A DNA stretch of 64,000 nt from the NCBI GenBank assembly GCA_008933735.1, contig WBUL01000006.1:62001-126000 (forward strand). The letters run 5' to 3'. Source of the stretch: Anaerolineae bacterium (GTDB taxonomy: Bacteria; Chloroflexota; Anaerolineae; Aggregatilineales; J027). The stretch's first letter is position 1, and every line of letters starts with the position of its first letter. Shown here piece by piece: positions 14,733-24,454 of the stretch. The notes beneath the pieces were generated by a model. That model ran no database searches. It was not told the DNA's origin and saw only the letters and a program-made list of their open reading frames with translations. The position numbers and the translations under genes are program-made.

Positions 14733-17424
14733 TGTTGCTGTGCATCGGGCGGTTTCCGCGACCTTTACCTATCACATTCCGGATTATCTGGCAGGGAAAC
14801 TCCACCCCGGTCATCTGGTGCGAATCTCATTCCGTACAGCCCAGGAAGCGGCGGTGGTGCTGCGGGTCCATGATGACAAGCCTACCTTTGAAACCAAACC
14901 TGTCTTAGCGCTGCTTGACCCTCAGCCCGTTATGACTGAAGTTCAGCTTGAACTGGCTGTCTGGCTGGCAGAAGAGACCCATACCCCGGTTGGTCAATGT
15001 TTGTGGCTGATGCTGCCTCCTGGTCTCGCCCCTAAAGGCGAGACGCTTTACCGTTTGCTGGATCACAGCGCGGACGGCACTACCCCAACCGAAAATCACA
15101 TCCTCAGTCTGCTAAAAAGGCGTGGCAGTTTGCGTTCGGGTCAGATTGAACGAGCCATCACTTACAAAGGCTGGCGCACGGCGATGAAAAAACTTATTGA
15201 GCAAGGGAGCATCGAAGAACAACCGATTTTTACCGCCTCGCGCATTCAACCCAAGATTATCCGCACCGTGCGTTTAAACATCCCACCTCAGAAAGTCGAT
15301 TCGTTTGCCACGCGCCTGGGGCGTGAATCCAAACGGGCAAATGTCCTGGAGGTGCTGTGGGTCAATTTGCAGCGTGAGATGTCGATTGATGCTCTGCTTG
15401 ACGCGGCAGGCTGCAAGCGGCCTGTCCTGAAAACGCTGGAAGATGAACACTGCATTGCCCTTGATAAAAAAACGAAAACAGTTCGTTTGCTTTTGACTGA
15501 CAAAGCCGTCTATGAAAAAATCCTGGAGCTGCGAAACGCCCATACCGAACTCAGCGTGCTGAAATTTCTGGCAAAAAATGGACGAGATGTAGAAGTTTCA
15601 GCCGTTTATGAAAAAACGGGGGCAAACCTGAACCATCTAACCCGCTTGCAGGATGACGATCTTATTCTGCTCGGCGAGTCTGAGGTCTGGCGGGATGCGG
15701 TGGCTGATAAGAACTTTTCCCCTGAATTTCCTCCTAAGCTGACGCCGGAACAGCGGTCTATCTGGAAATCGATAGAGTCTCATCTTCAGAAACCGGAGGG
15801 CAGTGTGTTTTTGATACACGGCGTCACTGGTTCCGGCAAAACCGAAATATACATGCAGGCGGTACAAAAAGTGCTGGCTCAGGGGCGGCAGGCGATTCTG
15901 CTTGTGCCGGAAATCGCGCTTACTGCCCAGATGATTAAGCGTTTTCTGAGTCGCTTTCCGGGGCAGATTGGATTAGTGCACAGCCAGCTTTCGATGGGGG
16001 AGCGGTACGATACCTGGCGGCGGGCACGCAACGGCGAGCTGCCAATTATCATTGGGGCACGTTCGGCGCTGTTTACAACCCTGCCGGACGTTGGTTTAAT
16101 TGTGCTGGATGAGGAACACGACGACAGTTATAAACAGTCCCCGCCCATTGATCCACCCTACTACCATGCGCGGACGGTGGCAGTGGAATATATGCGGCGC
16201 AGTGGCGGGACGGTCATTTTAGGCAGCGCCACCCCGGACAGCATCTCCTATTACAAAACCCAGCAGGGCGATTATCGACTGCTGGAGCTCCCCAAACGTG
16301 TTCTGGCACACCGCGAAAAACTGACCCAGCAGGCGAAACAGCTTCACCTGGAAGCCCATTTCCAGCCGATTAGAGGAACGGACGCTGCCGGTTTGCCTCT
16401 TCCTCCGGTACATATTGTGGATATGCGGCAGGAATTACGCGGTGGCAATACCAGTGTTTTCAGTCGGCGTCTGCGGGAAGATTTACATCATGTTTTAGAG
16501 GTTGGTCAGCAGGCCATTCTTTTTCTGAATCGGCGGGGCACCGCCACATATGTGTTTTGCCGGGACTGCGGCTACATAGCTAAATGCCCTAACTGCAATA
16601 CCCCCCTGACGTATCATGGTATCTACGAGCAGCTTCGCTGCCACTACTGCGGGGTAATTGCCCCGAATCCGACAGTTTGCCCGGATTGCAAAAGCCACCG
16701 TATTAAGTATTTTGGGCAGGGAACCGAGCAAATCGAACGGATTCTCAAAGAAGAATTCCCCACTGCTCGTGTGCAGCGCTGGGATCAGGACACCGCCTCA
16801 AAAAAAGGTGACCATCAGCGAATTCTGGAAGATTTTATGGCACATCGCACCAATGTACTGGTGGGCACGCAGATGATCGCTAAGGGGTTAGATTTACCCC
16901 TCGTGACTCTGGTGGGCATCATTTCCGGAGATACAGCGCTGGGACTGCCGGATTATCGCGCCAATGAACGCACTTTCCAGCTTTTAACTCAGGTTTCAGG
17001 CCGTGCCGGACGTGGGCCAATGGGTGGGCACGTCATTTTGCAGACTTACCAGCCAGAACATTACGCGATTCAGGCTGCCGCCGAGCATGATTTCAAGCGA
17101 TTTTACGAGCGTGAAATTGAATACCGAAATGTGCTGCGCTGGCCGCCATTCGTCCGGTTGGCACGGGTACTGGTGCAGCATCGTATTCCAGAAGAAGCCA
17201 GAGCGGAAGCTGAGGCGGTTGCCAATCGGCTGAAAGAGCGGATCGAGTCCCTGGGTCTGACAGCAACAGAACTGGTTGGCCCGGTACCGTGTTTTTTTGG
17301 CAAACTGGATAATCTCTTTCGCTGGCATGTGCTGGTACGTACCCTGAATCCGGTTGCCCTGTTTGACCAGTTTGACCTCAGCACCGCTTGTATGCTGGAT
17401 ATTGACCCGGTCGATATTCTCTGA
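14722..17424 (+). CDS. priA: Primosomal protein N' (PriA replication-restart helicase)
   Basis: PriA recognises stalled forks and reloads the replicative helicase, using a 3'-to-5' ATPase. With the start at ATG 14722 (MFADVAVHRAVSATFTYHIP) it is 900 residues. It has Walker A GVTGSGKTE near residue 367 and a DEEH box near 462. Zinc-binding cysteines lie between about 613 and 656 (CRDCGYIAKCPNC, then CHYCG and CPDC). The helicase motifs TQMIAKGLDLP and SGRAGRG follow. It is longer than typical 730-800-residue PriA because of extra sequence between the DNA-binding domain and the ATPase (about residues 110-330). It overlaps the MEMO-family gene by 11 nt. Confidence 0.95.
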   Translation: MFADVAVHRAVSATFTYHIPDYLAGKLHPGHLVRISFRTAQEAAVVLRVHDDKPTFETKPVLALLDPQPVMTEVQLELAVWLAEETHTPVGQCLWLMLPPGLAPKGETLYRLLDHSADGTTPTENHILSLLKRRGSLRSGQIERAITYKGWRTAMKKLIEQGSIEEQPIFTASRIQPKIIRTVRLNIPPQKVDSFATRLGRESKRANVLEVLWVNLQREMSIDALLDAAGCKRPVLKTLEDEHCIALDKKTKTVRLLLTDKAVYEKILELRNAHTELSVLKFLAKNGRDVEVSAVYEKTGANLNHLTRLQDDDLILLGESEVWRDAVADKNFSPEFPPKLTPEQRSIWKSIESHLQKPEGSVFLIHGVTGSGKTEIYMQAVQKVLAQGRQAILLVPEIALTAQMIKRFLSRFPGQIGLVHSQLSMGERYDTWRRARNGELPIIIGARSALFTTLPDVGLIVLDEEHDDSYKQSPPIDPPYYHARTVAVEYMRRSGGTVILGSATPDSISYYKTQQGDYRLLELPKRVLAHREKLTQQAKQLHLEAHFQPIRGTDAAGLPLPPVHIVDMRQELRGGNTSVFSRRLREDLHHVLEVGQQAILFLNRRGTATYVFCRDCGYIAKCPNCNTPLTYHGIYEQLRCHYCGVIAPNPTVCPDCKSHRIKYFGQGTEQIERILKEEFPTARVQRWDQDTASKKGDHQRILEDFMAHRTNVLVGTQMIAKGLDLPLVTLVGIISGDTALGLPDYRANERTFQLLTQVSGRAGRGPMGGHVILQTYQPEHYAIQAAAEHDFKRFYEREIEYRNVLRWPPFVRLARVLVQHRIPEEARAEAEAVANRLKERIESLGLTATELVGPVPCFFGKLDNLFRWHVLVRTLNPVALFDQFDLSTACMLDIDPVDIL

Positions 17425-17492
17425 GATTGATATTTCCCGTTAAGACAAACAAACGATATACTACCCTTGGATTTGAAAGGGAGTGAGCATCC

Positions 17493-18296
17493 ATGCAAAT
17501 CGCACGTAATTTCTGGAAAGCTTTTCGCAATTTTGCGATACTTTTTTCATTCATTATGAATTTTGTTCTGATTATTATCTTGTTAGTCGTCGTAAGAGAA
17601 ATCTTCATCATCAAAAATGGCATCGCCGAACCCCTGATCGATGGCCTGCACCGTAACTTTGTTGGGATGGATCAGGCGCATATCAAGACGGTGATTCCGG
17701 TCAACGATACTATCACCATTGATTTTGAACTCCCGATTGAGCAGGAAACAACCGTTGTCCTCACGGAGCGTGTTGTCCTGGGGCAGTTCAGCTTTGGGGA
17801 GCAGCAGTTGGTGATCGCCCTGAACGAAGGGCAGCAGCTGCCCGTCCGGCTGAATATGATCGTACCTGTCCAGCAGGAAATCCCGATTGCGCTGAATGTG
17901 GATGTAGATATTCCGCTTGACCAGACCGAGCTTCACCAACCCTTTGTCAATTTGCGAAATCTGTTTGAGCCGTTTGTGCGCTCCCTGGATAACCTGCCGC
18001 AGGATTGGGATGAAGTGCCGGACTTTGCCCTGGACGCAGTCCAGGGTAACGTCAATTTGATGAATGAAACTGAAGGCAGTCGCAATCCCTGGCAGACACC
18101 CACCCCTGGAGGTGAGGATACGGTCACTGAAGGTACGCAGCCTTCGACCGGGGGTGAACCAGTAGGCACGGGCGGTGCGGCAACACCAACACCCTTCCCG
18201 ACCACCGAACCAGGGGCGCCCACAGCAACCACAGTGCCGCTGATCCAGGAAGCGGAGCTGACCACACCTACCCCAACGGAGACGCCGCAGGGGTGA
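17493..18296 (+). CDS. Single-span membrane protein with Thr/Pro-rich tail
   Basis: I do not recognise the family. The 267-residue protein has a short basic N-terminus, one transmembrane segment (about residues 14-36), a domain of alternating hydrophobic strands rich in QQ/EQ (about 60-150), and a low-complexity Thr/Pro/Gly tail (about 200-267). It is probably anchored in the membrane with most of the chain outside. GGGAGTGAG upstream is a good ribosome site, and TATACT at 17457-17462 is a possible -10. Its stop overlaps the start of the methyltransferase gene (GTGA). Confidence 0.7.
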   Translation: MQIARNFWKAFRNFAILFSFIMNFVLIIILLVVVREIFIIKNGIAEPLIDGLHRNFVGMDQAHIKTVIPVNDTITIDFELPIEQETTVVLTERVVLGQFSFGEQQLVIALNEGQQLPVRLNMIVPVQQEIPIALNVDVDIPLDQTELHQPFVNLRNLFEPFVRSLDNLPQDWDEVPDFALDAVQGNVNLMNETEGSRNPWQTPTPGGEDTVTEGTQPSTGGEPVGTGGAATPTPFPTTEPGAPTATTVPLIQEAELTTPTPTETPQG

Positions 18297-19204
18297 CCGA
18301 TAACAAAAACAGCCCACCGATCATCAATTACGACGGGCAGGGTGATTACACTTATAAAACAGATTTCTGGCAGGACAAAGGGCGCGAATACGAAGATCGT
18401 GTTGAGCGCATCGCCCTTGATCGCCTGCTCCGTCCGGCCCAGGGACATCGCCTGCTTGAACTGGGGGCGGGGTTTGGGCGCTTGAGCCACTTTTTCACTG
18501 GATATAAACAGGTCATTTTGCTGGACTATTCGCGTTCTCAGTTGTTGGATGCGCGTTCTCGGCTTGGCGATGAAAAATACATTTATGTAGCAGCGAATAT
18601 CTACCACCTTCCGCTGGCCCCTGGTCTATGTGACGCTGCAACTATGATTCGGGTGCTGCATCATTTCGTGGACGTTCCTGCCGCGCTCCGCCAGATTCAT
18701 CAGGTGCTCACTCCTGGCGCGGTATTCGTTCTGGAATATGCCAACAAGCGCAATCTGAAGGCCATGCTGCGTTATCTGACGCGGCAGCAAACCTGGAGTC
18801 CATATACAGAAGACCCGGTTGAGTTCTACCCGCTACATTTTGATTTCCATCCGGACTACATCCAGAAAACACTGCAAGCAGTGGGCTTTGAAACACATGA
18901 GCGTTTGCCTGTTTCCTATTTTCGGTTGGGGGTGTTAAAACAGCTTATCCCAACAGGGGTTTTGACTGCCCTGGATAGGGGGTTGCAGCAGTCAGGGCTG
19001 CTCTACGCGCCCAGCATTTTTACCCGGAACATTGTTCCCGGCAGCCGACCTGGGTCGCTTCCTGACCACCTGTTTAAATGTCCGGTATGCAGCAGTCTGG
19101 ATTTGGAAAACATGGATGACCGATTGGTTTGCCAGAACTGCCAGCGCCAGTGGTCAAAAACCGAAGGGGTTTATGATTTCCGTGAACCAATCAATGCAGG
19201 ATAA
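18293..19204 (+). CDS. Class I SAM-dependent methyltransferase with C-terminal zinc-ribbon-like segment
   Basis: The start is GTG at 18293, overlapping the upstream stop by four bases. The 303-residue protein has the SAM-binding motif LLELGAGFGRLSHFF (about residues 52-66), post-motif LLDYSRSQLLDAR, and the MIRVLHHFVDVPAALRQIHQ helix typical of methyltransferase family 11. The last 50 residues contain CPVC and CQNC (a Trm112-like or zinc ribbon pattern) ending EGVYDFREP. The substrate is unknown. It overlaps the SDR gene by 32 nt. Confidence 0.85.
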   Translation: MTDNKNSPPIINYDGQGDYTYKTDFWQDKGREYEDRVERIALDRLLRPAQGHRLLELGAGFGRLSHFFTGYKQVILLDYSRSQLLDARSRLGDEKYIYVAANIYHLPLAPGLCDAATMIRVLHHFVDVPAALRQIHQVLTPGAVFVLEYANKRNLKAMLRYLTRQQTWSPYTEDPVEFYPLHFDFHPDYIQKTLQAVGFETHERLPVSYFRLGVLKQLIPTGVLTALDRGLQQSGLLYAPSIFTRNIVPGSRPGSLPDHLFKCPVCSSLDLENMDDRLVCQNCQRQWSKTEGVYDFREPINAG

Positions 19205-19976
19205 AGTGGTCATCGTTACCGGTGCATCGGTTGGAATCGGGGCGGCGCTGGCGCGTGAACTCGCGCGGCGAGGGGCAAAAGTCGTCCTGGCTGCCCGTAC
19301 TGAAACCGCATTACAGGACGTTGCCCGTGACTGCCCTGGCTCGCTGGTAATCCCAACGGATGTGACTGATTCCGCTGCCTGCGAAGCGCTCATTGTCTGT
19401 ACTATCGAACATTTCGGGCGGCTGGATGTGCTGGTCAACAATGCTGGACAGAGTATGCTCTCCCGCTTTGAGGACATCGAAGATTTTTCGATTTTTGAAA
19501 AGCTCCTCCAGGTCAATTATCTCAGTGCCGTGTACTGTACCCGTGCCGCCCTGCCACATCTGAAGGCAAGCAAAGGACTCCTGGTAGGGATTTCCAGTGT
19601 GGCGGGTAAAACGGGTATTCCCCTGCGAACAGGTTACAGCGCCAGCAAACATGCATTGCAAGGTTTTTTTGACAGCCTGCGAATCGAGCTTATGGGGACG
19701 GGCGTAGGGGTGTCGATGATCAGTCCGGCCTTTGTGGATACAGGCATTCGGGAGCGTTCGTTTGGGCCGGATGGCAAACCCCTGGGTCGAGATCCGCTGC
19801 TTGGCAAAAAAATCATGAGTGCAGAGGAGTGTGCCCGTCAGATTGCTGACGTGATTGCTGCCCGCCGCCGCGAGCTCATTATAGGAACATCAGGCAGGCT
19901 GGCAATGTTGGGCAAGCTGATTGCGCCTCGCCTCGTAGACACGCTGACTCGTCGTAAAATTGAGCATGGAAAATAA
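19173..19976 (+). CDS. Short-chain dehydrogenase/reductase (SDR)
   Basis: The classical SDR features are all present: the NAD(P) motif VTGASVGIGAALA, VLVNNAGQS (the NNAG motif), the catalytic Ser in GISSVAGKTG, and YSASKHALQ (the YxxxK motif). The 267-residue length is normal. I chose ATG 19173 because AAGGGG lies just upstream; ATG 19194 (MQDKVVIVTGAS) is the alternative. The gene overlaps the methyltransferase upstream and the hydrolase downstream, so all three are co-transcribed. The substrate cannot be told from sequence. Confidence 0.9.
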   Translation: MISVNQSMQDKVVIVTGASVGIGAALARELARRGAKVVLAARTETALQDVARDCPGSLVIPTDVTDSAACEALIVCTIEHFGRLDVLVNNAGQSMLSRFEDIEDFSIFEKLLQVNYLSAVYCTRAALPHLKASKGLLVGISSVAGKTGIPLRTGYSASKHALQGFFDSLRIELMGTGVGVSMISPAFVDTGIRERSFGPDGKPLGRDPLLGKKIMSAEECARQIADVIAARRRELIIGTSGRLAMLGKLIAPRLVDTLTRRKIEHGK

Positions 19977-20976
19977 ACTCACCCCACAGCAGCGCTGGCA
20001 GACCTACCGCGCAAAACTTCCGCAGTTCACGCGCTGGCAGAAAATCGGTTTCGGTCTGGCTGTTATCATGGTATTTCTCATATTCGTGCTGTTCCTCCTG
20101 CCATTTTTACTGGGTCTGGGTGGGCCCAGGACGATTGACGCGGCCGATTTAGCCGACCCGAACGGCGCGTTTGCCGACCTTCATGGTGAGAGTCTGTATT
20201 ACATCCACCAACCGGGAAAAGGCGACCCCGTGATTTTGATACACGGCTTCGGGGAATCGACGGTGACCTGGCAAGACACAGTTCCCGCGCTGGCAGATGC
20301 AGGTTTTGATGTTTATGGGTTGGATTTAATCGGATTTGGTCTCTCGGAAAAGGGTCTGACAGCAGACATGAGCCATCCTGCCCAGGCGGAACGCATCGCC
20401 CTGTTTATGGAGCAGCAGGGCATTGACAAAGCCGATTTTGTTGCTCATGCGATGGGCGCAAATGTGGTGATGCACTTTGCATTTTTGTATCCTGACCGTG
20501 TCGGCTCGCTGGTGCTGGCCGATGCTACCCTGCAAACCGAATCGACGACGGCACTGCCCTCGCTGGTGCTGGAAGTTCCGTCATTTCAACGCTGGGCGCG
20601 GGTACTGATCCGCTGGATTGTACCAGCCACCACCGAAACCCAACTGCTCAGCGCCGCAGAGAAGGATGAGGTAATTTCCGAAGACCTGGTTAATGCCTAT
20701 GACCGCACCCTTTACACTGCGGATTGGGATTTGTCTTTACTGGCGATGCTGCGCGACAGCAGCCAGAATACCCTGTGGTGGGATTTAAGCACGCTGGACA
20801 TTCCGGTGCTGGTTCTCTGGGGGGCAGAAGATGGGTGGATTTCACCAGAAACCGGTAAAAGTCTGGCGGCGGAGATTCCCGGCGCAAGCTACCGCGAATT
20901 TGAGGGAGTCGGGCATCTGCCTATGCACGAAGCACCGGATGAATTTAATAATGCGGTGATTCAATTTCTGGGTTAA
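19966..20976 (+). CDS. Alpha/beta hydrolase-fold protein lacking the nucleophile serine
   Basis: The 336-residue protein has an N-terminal transmembrane segment (about residues 23-45) and an alpha/beta-hydrolase domain outside or at the membrane. The oxyanion motif VILIHGFGEST, the acid in VLWGAEDGWISP, and the His in GVGHLPMHEAP are present. The nucleophile elbow, normally GxSxG, reads AHAMGAN with Ala162 (codon GCG, 20449-20451) at the serine position. Unless another residue takes over, it should not act as a serine hydrolase. It overlaps the SDR gene by 11 nt and the convergent GNAT gene by 32 nt. Confidence 0.82.
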   Translation: MENKLTPQQRWQTYRAKLPQFTRWQKIGFGLAVIMVFLIFVLFLLPFLLGLGGPRTIDAADLADPNGAFADLHGESLYYIHQPGKGDPVILIHGFGESTVTWQDTVPALADAGFDVYGLDLIGFGLSEKGLTADMSHPAQAERIALFMEQQGIDKADFVAHAMGANVVMHFAFLYPDRVGSLVLADATLQTESTTALPSLVLEVPSFQRWARVLIRWIVPATTETQLLSAAEKDEVISEDLVNAYDRTLYTADWDLSLLAMLRDSSQNTLWWDLSTLDIPVLVLWGAEDGWISPETGKSLAAEIPGASYREFEGVGHLPMHEAPDEFNNAVIQFLG

Positions 20977-21808
20977 GCCGCAGGGTATACACAGGCAGGT
21001 CTGGCGCATCATGTTCAAAACCAAAACGTCGGTAAAGGTGCTGTGAGATACTATTGCTGCTCTGGGTATTCACGGTAACAGTGTGGATACGTTTCTTTTC
21101 CGCCTGTACCAGTGTATCGCGGAGAAGCTGGCTGCCAATATGATGTCCCTGCATATGGGGCAGGGTCGCAATGCGGGCCAGGTGCATGGTGTGTTCATAC
21201 TGCATTGTAAGCTGGTAACCAACGATCTGATGTCCGTCGTGCGCCAGCGTGTAATGGCAGGCGCGGCGTCCAGCTTCCCGGAGTTCAGAATCCCGCATCT
21301 GCCAGAGGGTGTCAAACGCAGCGTGGTCAACCGCCAGCACCTTTGGAAATTCACCAAAGCGCAGCCCGCGAATCCTTACGGAAGGGATGTCGTAAGTGGG
21401 CAGAGGCTTGTCACGCCGCACCAAACTCACAACGGTATCCGTGCGCTCGAAGCCGATCTTTTCCAGCAGTGCATTGATCCAGTAATTGTTGACCAGCACG
21501 CCGACCAGACTGATTTTTTTACGTAATTCTGGATAGAGAGTCTGCCACAGGGCGTCGAAAACAGATTGTTTTTGATCGCAGGCAAGTGCCAACAGGCGCA
21601 TCCACGAAGTTGCTCGGTGCGGCGGAGAAAAGGCGATTACACCGCACAGATCATGGTGATCATCCCATGCTAGCGCGATTAAATTATCCGGGTAATTGAG
21701 CCATTTCTGGATGGGCTCCCAATCCAGATGTTGGTGTACCAGGTTGGCCTGCCGGACAAAACGTATCACCTGTTGATGGTCAACAGGATGAAATGCCGTG
21801 ATCAGCAC
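20945..21808 (-). CDS. GNAT-family N-acetyltransferase, probably two-domain
   Basis: The C-terminal half (about residues 145-280) is a GNAT fold with the acetyl-CoA loop region ATLPHMQGHHIGSQLLRDTLVQAE and the typical NTQSSNSISQHLYRRFGFE segment. The N-terminal half resembles a second, weaker GNAT-like fold (MLITAFHPVDHQQVIRFVRQ, then LVGVLVNNYWINALLEKIGF). It starts one base after the stop of the Ser/Thr kinase upstream, so it is made from the same mRNA as the REC/roadblock protein and the kinase. Its substrate is unknown, and modification of a signalling partner is only a guess. Confidence 0.8.
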   Translation of the reverse strand: MLITAFHPVDHQQVIRFVRQANLVHQHLDWEPIQKWLNYPDNLIALAWDDHHDLCGVIAFSPPHRATSWMRLLALACDQKQSVFDALWQTLYPELRKKISLVGVLVNNYWINALLEKIGFERTDTVVSLVRRDKPLPTYDIPSVRIRGLRFGEFPKVLAVDHAAFDTLWQMRDSELREAGRRACHYTLAHDGHQIVGYQLTMQYEHTMHLARIATLPHMQGHHIGSQLLRDTLVQAEKKRIHTVTVNTQSSNSISQHLYRRFGFEHDAPDLPVYTLRLNPEIESPHY

Positions 21809-21809
21809 A

Positions 21810-23327
21810 TTACCGCCATGAAATCGTGCAGGAACCCGCGCTCACCGAACAGGACTGAAGCTGCCGATTTCCCAGATAAACCTCAAACGAATCGCCTTTC
21901 TGCCAGACGAAATTGGCATCGTTGGCAAACTCAAGCGGTTCGTATTCATTACTTTCCGAACACTGCGACGCCCGATTCAGAGAATCGCGCTGTTTGATGA
22001 CATAACCGCACCCTCTGGGCGGCCACTGGCTCACCAGGGAATTGCCAAATTGATTCAGTGCGAAGCGCTGGCTGCCACTTCGGAATTCAACCCCAGCATA
22101 ATTCATTGTCTGATTGGTGGGGTTTCGAATCGACAGGGTGTTACCGGCATAATACAATTGGAGGGTCTTCCCGCCTTCATCTCCGGTGCCGCCATTAGAA
22201 CCCGAGATGGAAGTCCCTTCTTTTTCATCTCCATTATCCCCGCCGCTGAATAAGACCACGCTACCCACGACCAGAACAACGATCCCCACCAGGGCAGCAA
22301 GCATCATCCCCAGGCGACGACTGCGCCCGCGGGCAGCTCGTTTTTTGGTTTCCGGGGGGAAACGAGGGGTAGGCTGGGGCGAGGGGATCGCACTTCGGGC
22401 AGATTTAGATTTGCTGCTTTTTCGCTCAGCCGGAGCAGGTTCAGTTCCTTTGAGGTATGCCTCCTCAAGCGCGTTATAAAAATCAGAAGCCGTTGCATAA
22501 CGGCTTTTGGGCTCTTTTTCCAGCGCTCTGAGGATCACCCTCGCAACACTTTCGGGTACCTCTTCTCGGATGTCGCGCGGTGAAGGCGGCTTTTTGTTAA
22601 TATGACTCAAAGCCACACTCATCGGGGTATCGCTGTCATCAAAGGGAGGACGCCCCGTCAGCAGTTCAAACACGACGACCGCCAGGGAATAAATATCGCT
22701 CTGCGGGCTGGCCTGCTGGGAAGAAATCGCCTGTTCCGGCGCGATATATCGCGGCGTGCCAAAAGCCAATCCCAGGGTTGGAACCCCGGCGGTCGTCTGG
22801 GTATCCAACTGCATCACCAGACCAAAATCCATCAATACCGCTCGTTTTTGACCTGTCTTGGGATCTGTTTCCAGCATAATGTTGCCAGGTTTGATGTCAC
22901 GATGAATCACCCCGCGCTCATGAGCATAATCCAAGGCATTGACGACCTGCTTAACGATATGCAGCAGTTCATCTGGCGGGATAAAATGCCCTTTGTTTTT
23001 GAGTTCGTTGTAATACTCAGCCAGCGAAATCCCATCAATTAACTGCATGGCGATGTAGTGGATTCCTTCCACCTCGCCATAGCGGTAGATGGTGACGATG
23101 TTGGGGTGGGACTCCAGACGCCCCAGAGATTGGGCTTCCCGCTGGAAGCGCTCCATGATTTCGCTGGCGCGATCTTCCTCCAGCGCCAGGACTTTCATGG
23201 CAATTTTGCGGTTGCTGCCTTTCTCAACCGCTTCATAGACACGACCCATGCCGCCTTTGGCAATCAGGCGGTTGATCGTGTAGTTGTCAATCGTTCTGCC
23301 AATGAGAGAGTCAGATTTGTATCGCAT
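21810..23327 (-). CDS. PknB-type transmembrane Ser/Thr protein kinase
   Basis: The 505-residue protein has a complete kinase domain (about residues 15-275): glycine loop IAKGGMGRVYEA, Lys in IAMKVL, HRDIKPGNIM, DFGLVM, GTPRYIAPEQ and DIYSLAVVVFELLTG. A basic Ser/Pro-rich juxtamembrane part is followed by one transmembrane helix (about 343-366) and an extracellular domain of about 110 residues with several cysteines. The sensor domain is not one I can name. Its ATG overlaps the stop of the upstream REC/roadblock gene by one base. The PP2C phosphatase at 3.9 kb is a likely counterpart. Confidence 0.93.
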   Translation of the reverse strand: MRYKSDSLIGRTIDNYTINRLIAKGGMGRVYEAVEKGSNRKIAMKVLALEEDRASEIMERFQREAQSLGRLESHPNIVTIYRYGEVEGIHYIAMQLIDGISLAEYYNELKNKGHFIPPDELLHIVKQVVNALDYAHERGVIHRDIKPGNIMLETDPKTGQKRAVLMDFGLVMQLDTQTTAGVPTLGLAFGTPRYIAPEQAISSQQASPQSDIYSLAVVVFELLTGRPPFDDSDTPMSVALSHINKKPPSPRDIREEVPESVARVILRALEKEPKSRYATASDFYNALEEAYLKGTEPAPAERKSSKSKSARSAIPSPQPTPRFPPETKKRAARGRSRRLGMMLAALVGIVVLVVGSVVLFSGGDNGDEKEGTSISGSNGGTGDEGGKTLQLYYAGNTLSIRNPTNQTMNYAGVEFRSGSQRFALNQFGNSLVSQWPPRGCGYVIKQRDSLNRASQCSESNEYEPLEFANDANFVWQKGDSFEVYLGNRQLQSCSVSAGSCTISWR

Positions 23328-24454
23328 TACTGGTCGAGAATACCCATATCCATAGCATCGTCAAAGGAAACGACATTGCCCGTCAAAAACACCGTTTCGC
23401 TCTTGAAGTCATCTTCACTAAACAGGGAATCAAACTCGCTTTCATCTACTTTCTGGCTGAACAGCTTGTCGGGATCAAGGTCGGGGTTAGCGTTTTCAGC
23501 AGGTGGTGTTGGTGGCTCAGGCTCAGTTACAGTGTTAACAGGTTCGGTCGGTTCTGAATCCGGCGGTTCTTCCACTTTGACTACGGTCATCGTCTGGGTG
23601 ATGACGCTGGTGCTGCGACGGAATGCCCAGGCCTCAGCCCCCAGTTTTTCCAGAATGGAATCAACGGTTTTACGCCCGTAATTGGTCACTGACCCGAAGG
23701 CCGCGCGTTTTGTGCCGTCAAACAGCAGAGCCAGAAAATAATGCACCCCCAGCGCTAGGACAAAAATATCGTACCGCTCACCATCATAATACTGAAGCGT
23801 CCATGCATTCCCACCGGTCAGGTCACGCAGGTCAGCAGTGCGGGCAACAGAAGGTGCGATGAGAGCGGCGCAAACTTCTTTGTTGAAGTCATAATAATTG
23901 GCAGCCCCTTCAGAAGCGATCACATGTCCCATTCGGTCTGCAAACAGCACACCCGTTGCCCCGGTATCAAGCATAATTTGCATCAGATTCTCGTTTACGA
24001 TGCGTGTATCCAACTGCGGTAGCGGGCCGAGATCGAGGGCGTTGCTGGTATTTCCGCTGGCTTCCTGAACTACTACCGCGGCTTCTCCATCCAGGCCAAC
24101 CCGCAGGGCACGCAGGAACGGTTCACCGACCGGGCGTACCAGATAGGTATAAGGAACGTTTTCAAGGCTTTGCGGGTCAACGTCGGGATCGTCAGGGCGT
24201 GCCAGCACAATGATGGATGTTGCCGCGCTTTCGCGTATCGCACGCGAAGCGAGTTCAACGCCGTTCTGCTCTGGCAGGCTGAAGGCCGTCACCAGTAAAT
24301 CGACTGTGGCGTTGCTCAGTTCTTCTAAGGCTTCCTGGGCTGAAGGAACTTCCACAATAACGCAGCGGCGATCCAACAAGGTAATCGCTCCTCGAACGAT
24401 ACCCGCTACGTCGCCGAGGTGGTCAGCCACCACTATGCGCGGAATTGAAGACAT
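23327..24454 (-). CDS. Atypical receiver-domain protein with roadblock/LC7-like domain
   Basis: With the start at ATG 24454 (MSSIPRIVVADHLG; GGGAG 8 nt upstream) the protein has 375 residues. Residues 1-115 have the order of a response-regulator receiver, but the phospho-acceptor Asp is replaced: the segment reads LLVTAFSLPEQNG. The middle (about 160-270) resembles a roadblock/LC7 domain (IMLDTGATGVLFADRMGHVIA). The tail is acidic and Pro/Glu-rich, ending with Phe-Asp-rich motifs. Such domains scaffold small GTPases or kinases, so this may bridge to the kinase encoded next in the operon. A TATAAT at 24493-24488 on this strand is the likely -10. Confidence 0.72.
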   Translation of the reverse strand: MSSIPRIVVADHLGDVAGIVRGAITLLDRRCVIVEVPSAQEALEELSNATVDLLVTAFSLPEQNGVELASRAIRESAATSIIVLARPDDPDVDPQSLENVPYTYLVRPVGEPFLRALRVGLDGEAAVVVQEASGNTSNALDLGPLPQLDTRIVNENLMQIMLDTGATGVLFADRMGHVIASEGAANYYDFNKEVCAALIAPSVARTADLRDLTGGNAWTLQYYDGERYDIFVLALGVHYFLALLFDGTKRAAFGSVTNYGRKTVDSILEKLGAEAWAFRRSTSVITQTMTVVKVEEPPDSEPTEPVNTVTEPEPPTPPAENANPDLDPDKLFSQKVDESEFDSLFSEDDFKSETVFLTGNVVSFDDAMDMGILDQ

